Shown here: piece after piece, positions 63,876-64,000 of the stretch
How the letters are laid out: each line of letters begins with the position of its first letter
Position numbering within the stretch: position 1 is the first letter of the stretch
NCBI GenBank assembly: GCA_905250075.1
Contig: CAJNOP010000003.1
Coordinates: 4,666,692-4,730,691, forward strand
DNA length: 64,000 nt
Source of the DNA: Rotaria sp. Silwood1
Taxonomy: Eukaryota; Rotifera; Eurotatoria; Philodinida; Philodinidae
Reading direction: 5' to 3'
The notes under the pieces: model-generated
The model's database searches: none
Told to the model about the DNA's origin: nothing
The model's input: only the letters and a program-made list of their open reading frames with translations
Position numbers and translations under genes: made by a program

Positions 63876-64000
63876 GTGAATGTTTTTCTTTACTTTACTA
63901 GGATAGGTTTTTTTTGCTTTATGGGTTTTTTGCAATTTCATGTGTATTATTTATTTGTTTTGCGGAAAGACACATAACCAGTAGTCGAAGCACTTGCCTA

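Noticed and set aside
1-64000. CRISPR array, rRNA, tRNA or bacterial-type operons
   Set aside because: None seen; the genome is eukaryotic and no cloverleaf or rRNA-like sequence was recognised by eye, although a tRNA scan was not possible.

Overview
This is a eukaryotic, AT-rich, intron-rich window from an invertebrate animal. Introns are GT-AG, mostly 45-90 nt, and coding codons are strongly A/T-biased. The gene content (CAMSAP/patronin, CstF-50, FAM199X, a giant muscle-type Ig-repeat protein) is metazoan. Compact introns, an apparent polycistron-like gene pair and many small degraded DNA transposons fit a bdelloid rotifer. That assignment is inference; nothing in the window proves it.

Layout. 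Positions 1-8999 carry no recognisable gene. The first 6.5 kb is a graveyard of foldback (inverted-repeat) elements, palindromic minisatellites and a small TIR element holding a 31-base G run. A CAMSAP/patronin gene (minus strand, seven exons, 734 aa) occupies 9000-12177. It has the C-terminal CKK microtubule minus-end domain but no CH domain. After about 4 kb without genes come CSTF1 (16140-17785, plus, 445 aa) and, only 103 nt downstream on the same strand, FAM199X (17889-18905, 338 aa). A poly(A) signal and a 3' splice-site-like sequence lie between them, an operon-like arrangement.

From 21 kb to 55.6 kb the plus strand is devoted to immunoglobulin-domain proteins. A short single-Ig reading frame (21079-21611) is followed by an eight-exon, 1300-aa protein with Ig domains at both ends and a long acidic low-complexity middle (23558-29243). 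Then comes a 34-exon gene (32039-55624) whose exons join without a single phase conflict into a 5468-aa protein. I count about 54 Ig domains in it, with no Fn3 or kinase domain seen. Forty-two of these Ig domains form seven copies of a six-domain super-repeat; the first six periods are 567-576 residues. It is best described as a titin/twitchin/UNC-89-class sarcomeric or cytoskeletal scaffold.

Downstream lies a complete but dead hAT transposon (56197-58344) with an exact 8-bp target duplication, imperfect 14-bp TIRs and GGGTA-rich subterminal repeats. The last 5.6 kb is mostly empty, with a likely first coding exon of an unidentified gene at the right edge (63626 onward).

Exon coordinates were read by eye from splice consensus and reading-frame continuity. 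The total CDS lengths of CAMSAP (2205), CSTF1 (1338), the 1300-aa gene (3903) and the giant gene (16407) are all divisible by three with every junction in phase, which is strong internal support.
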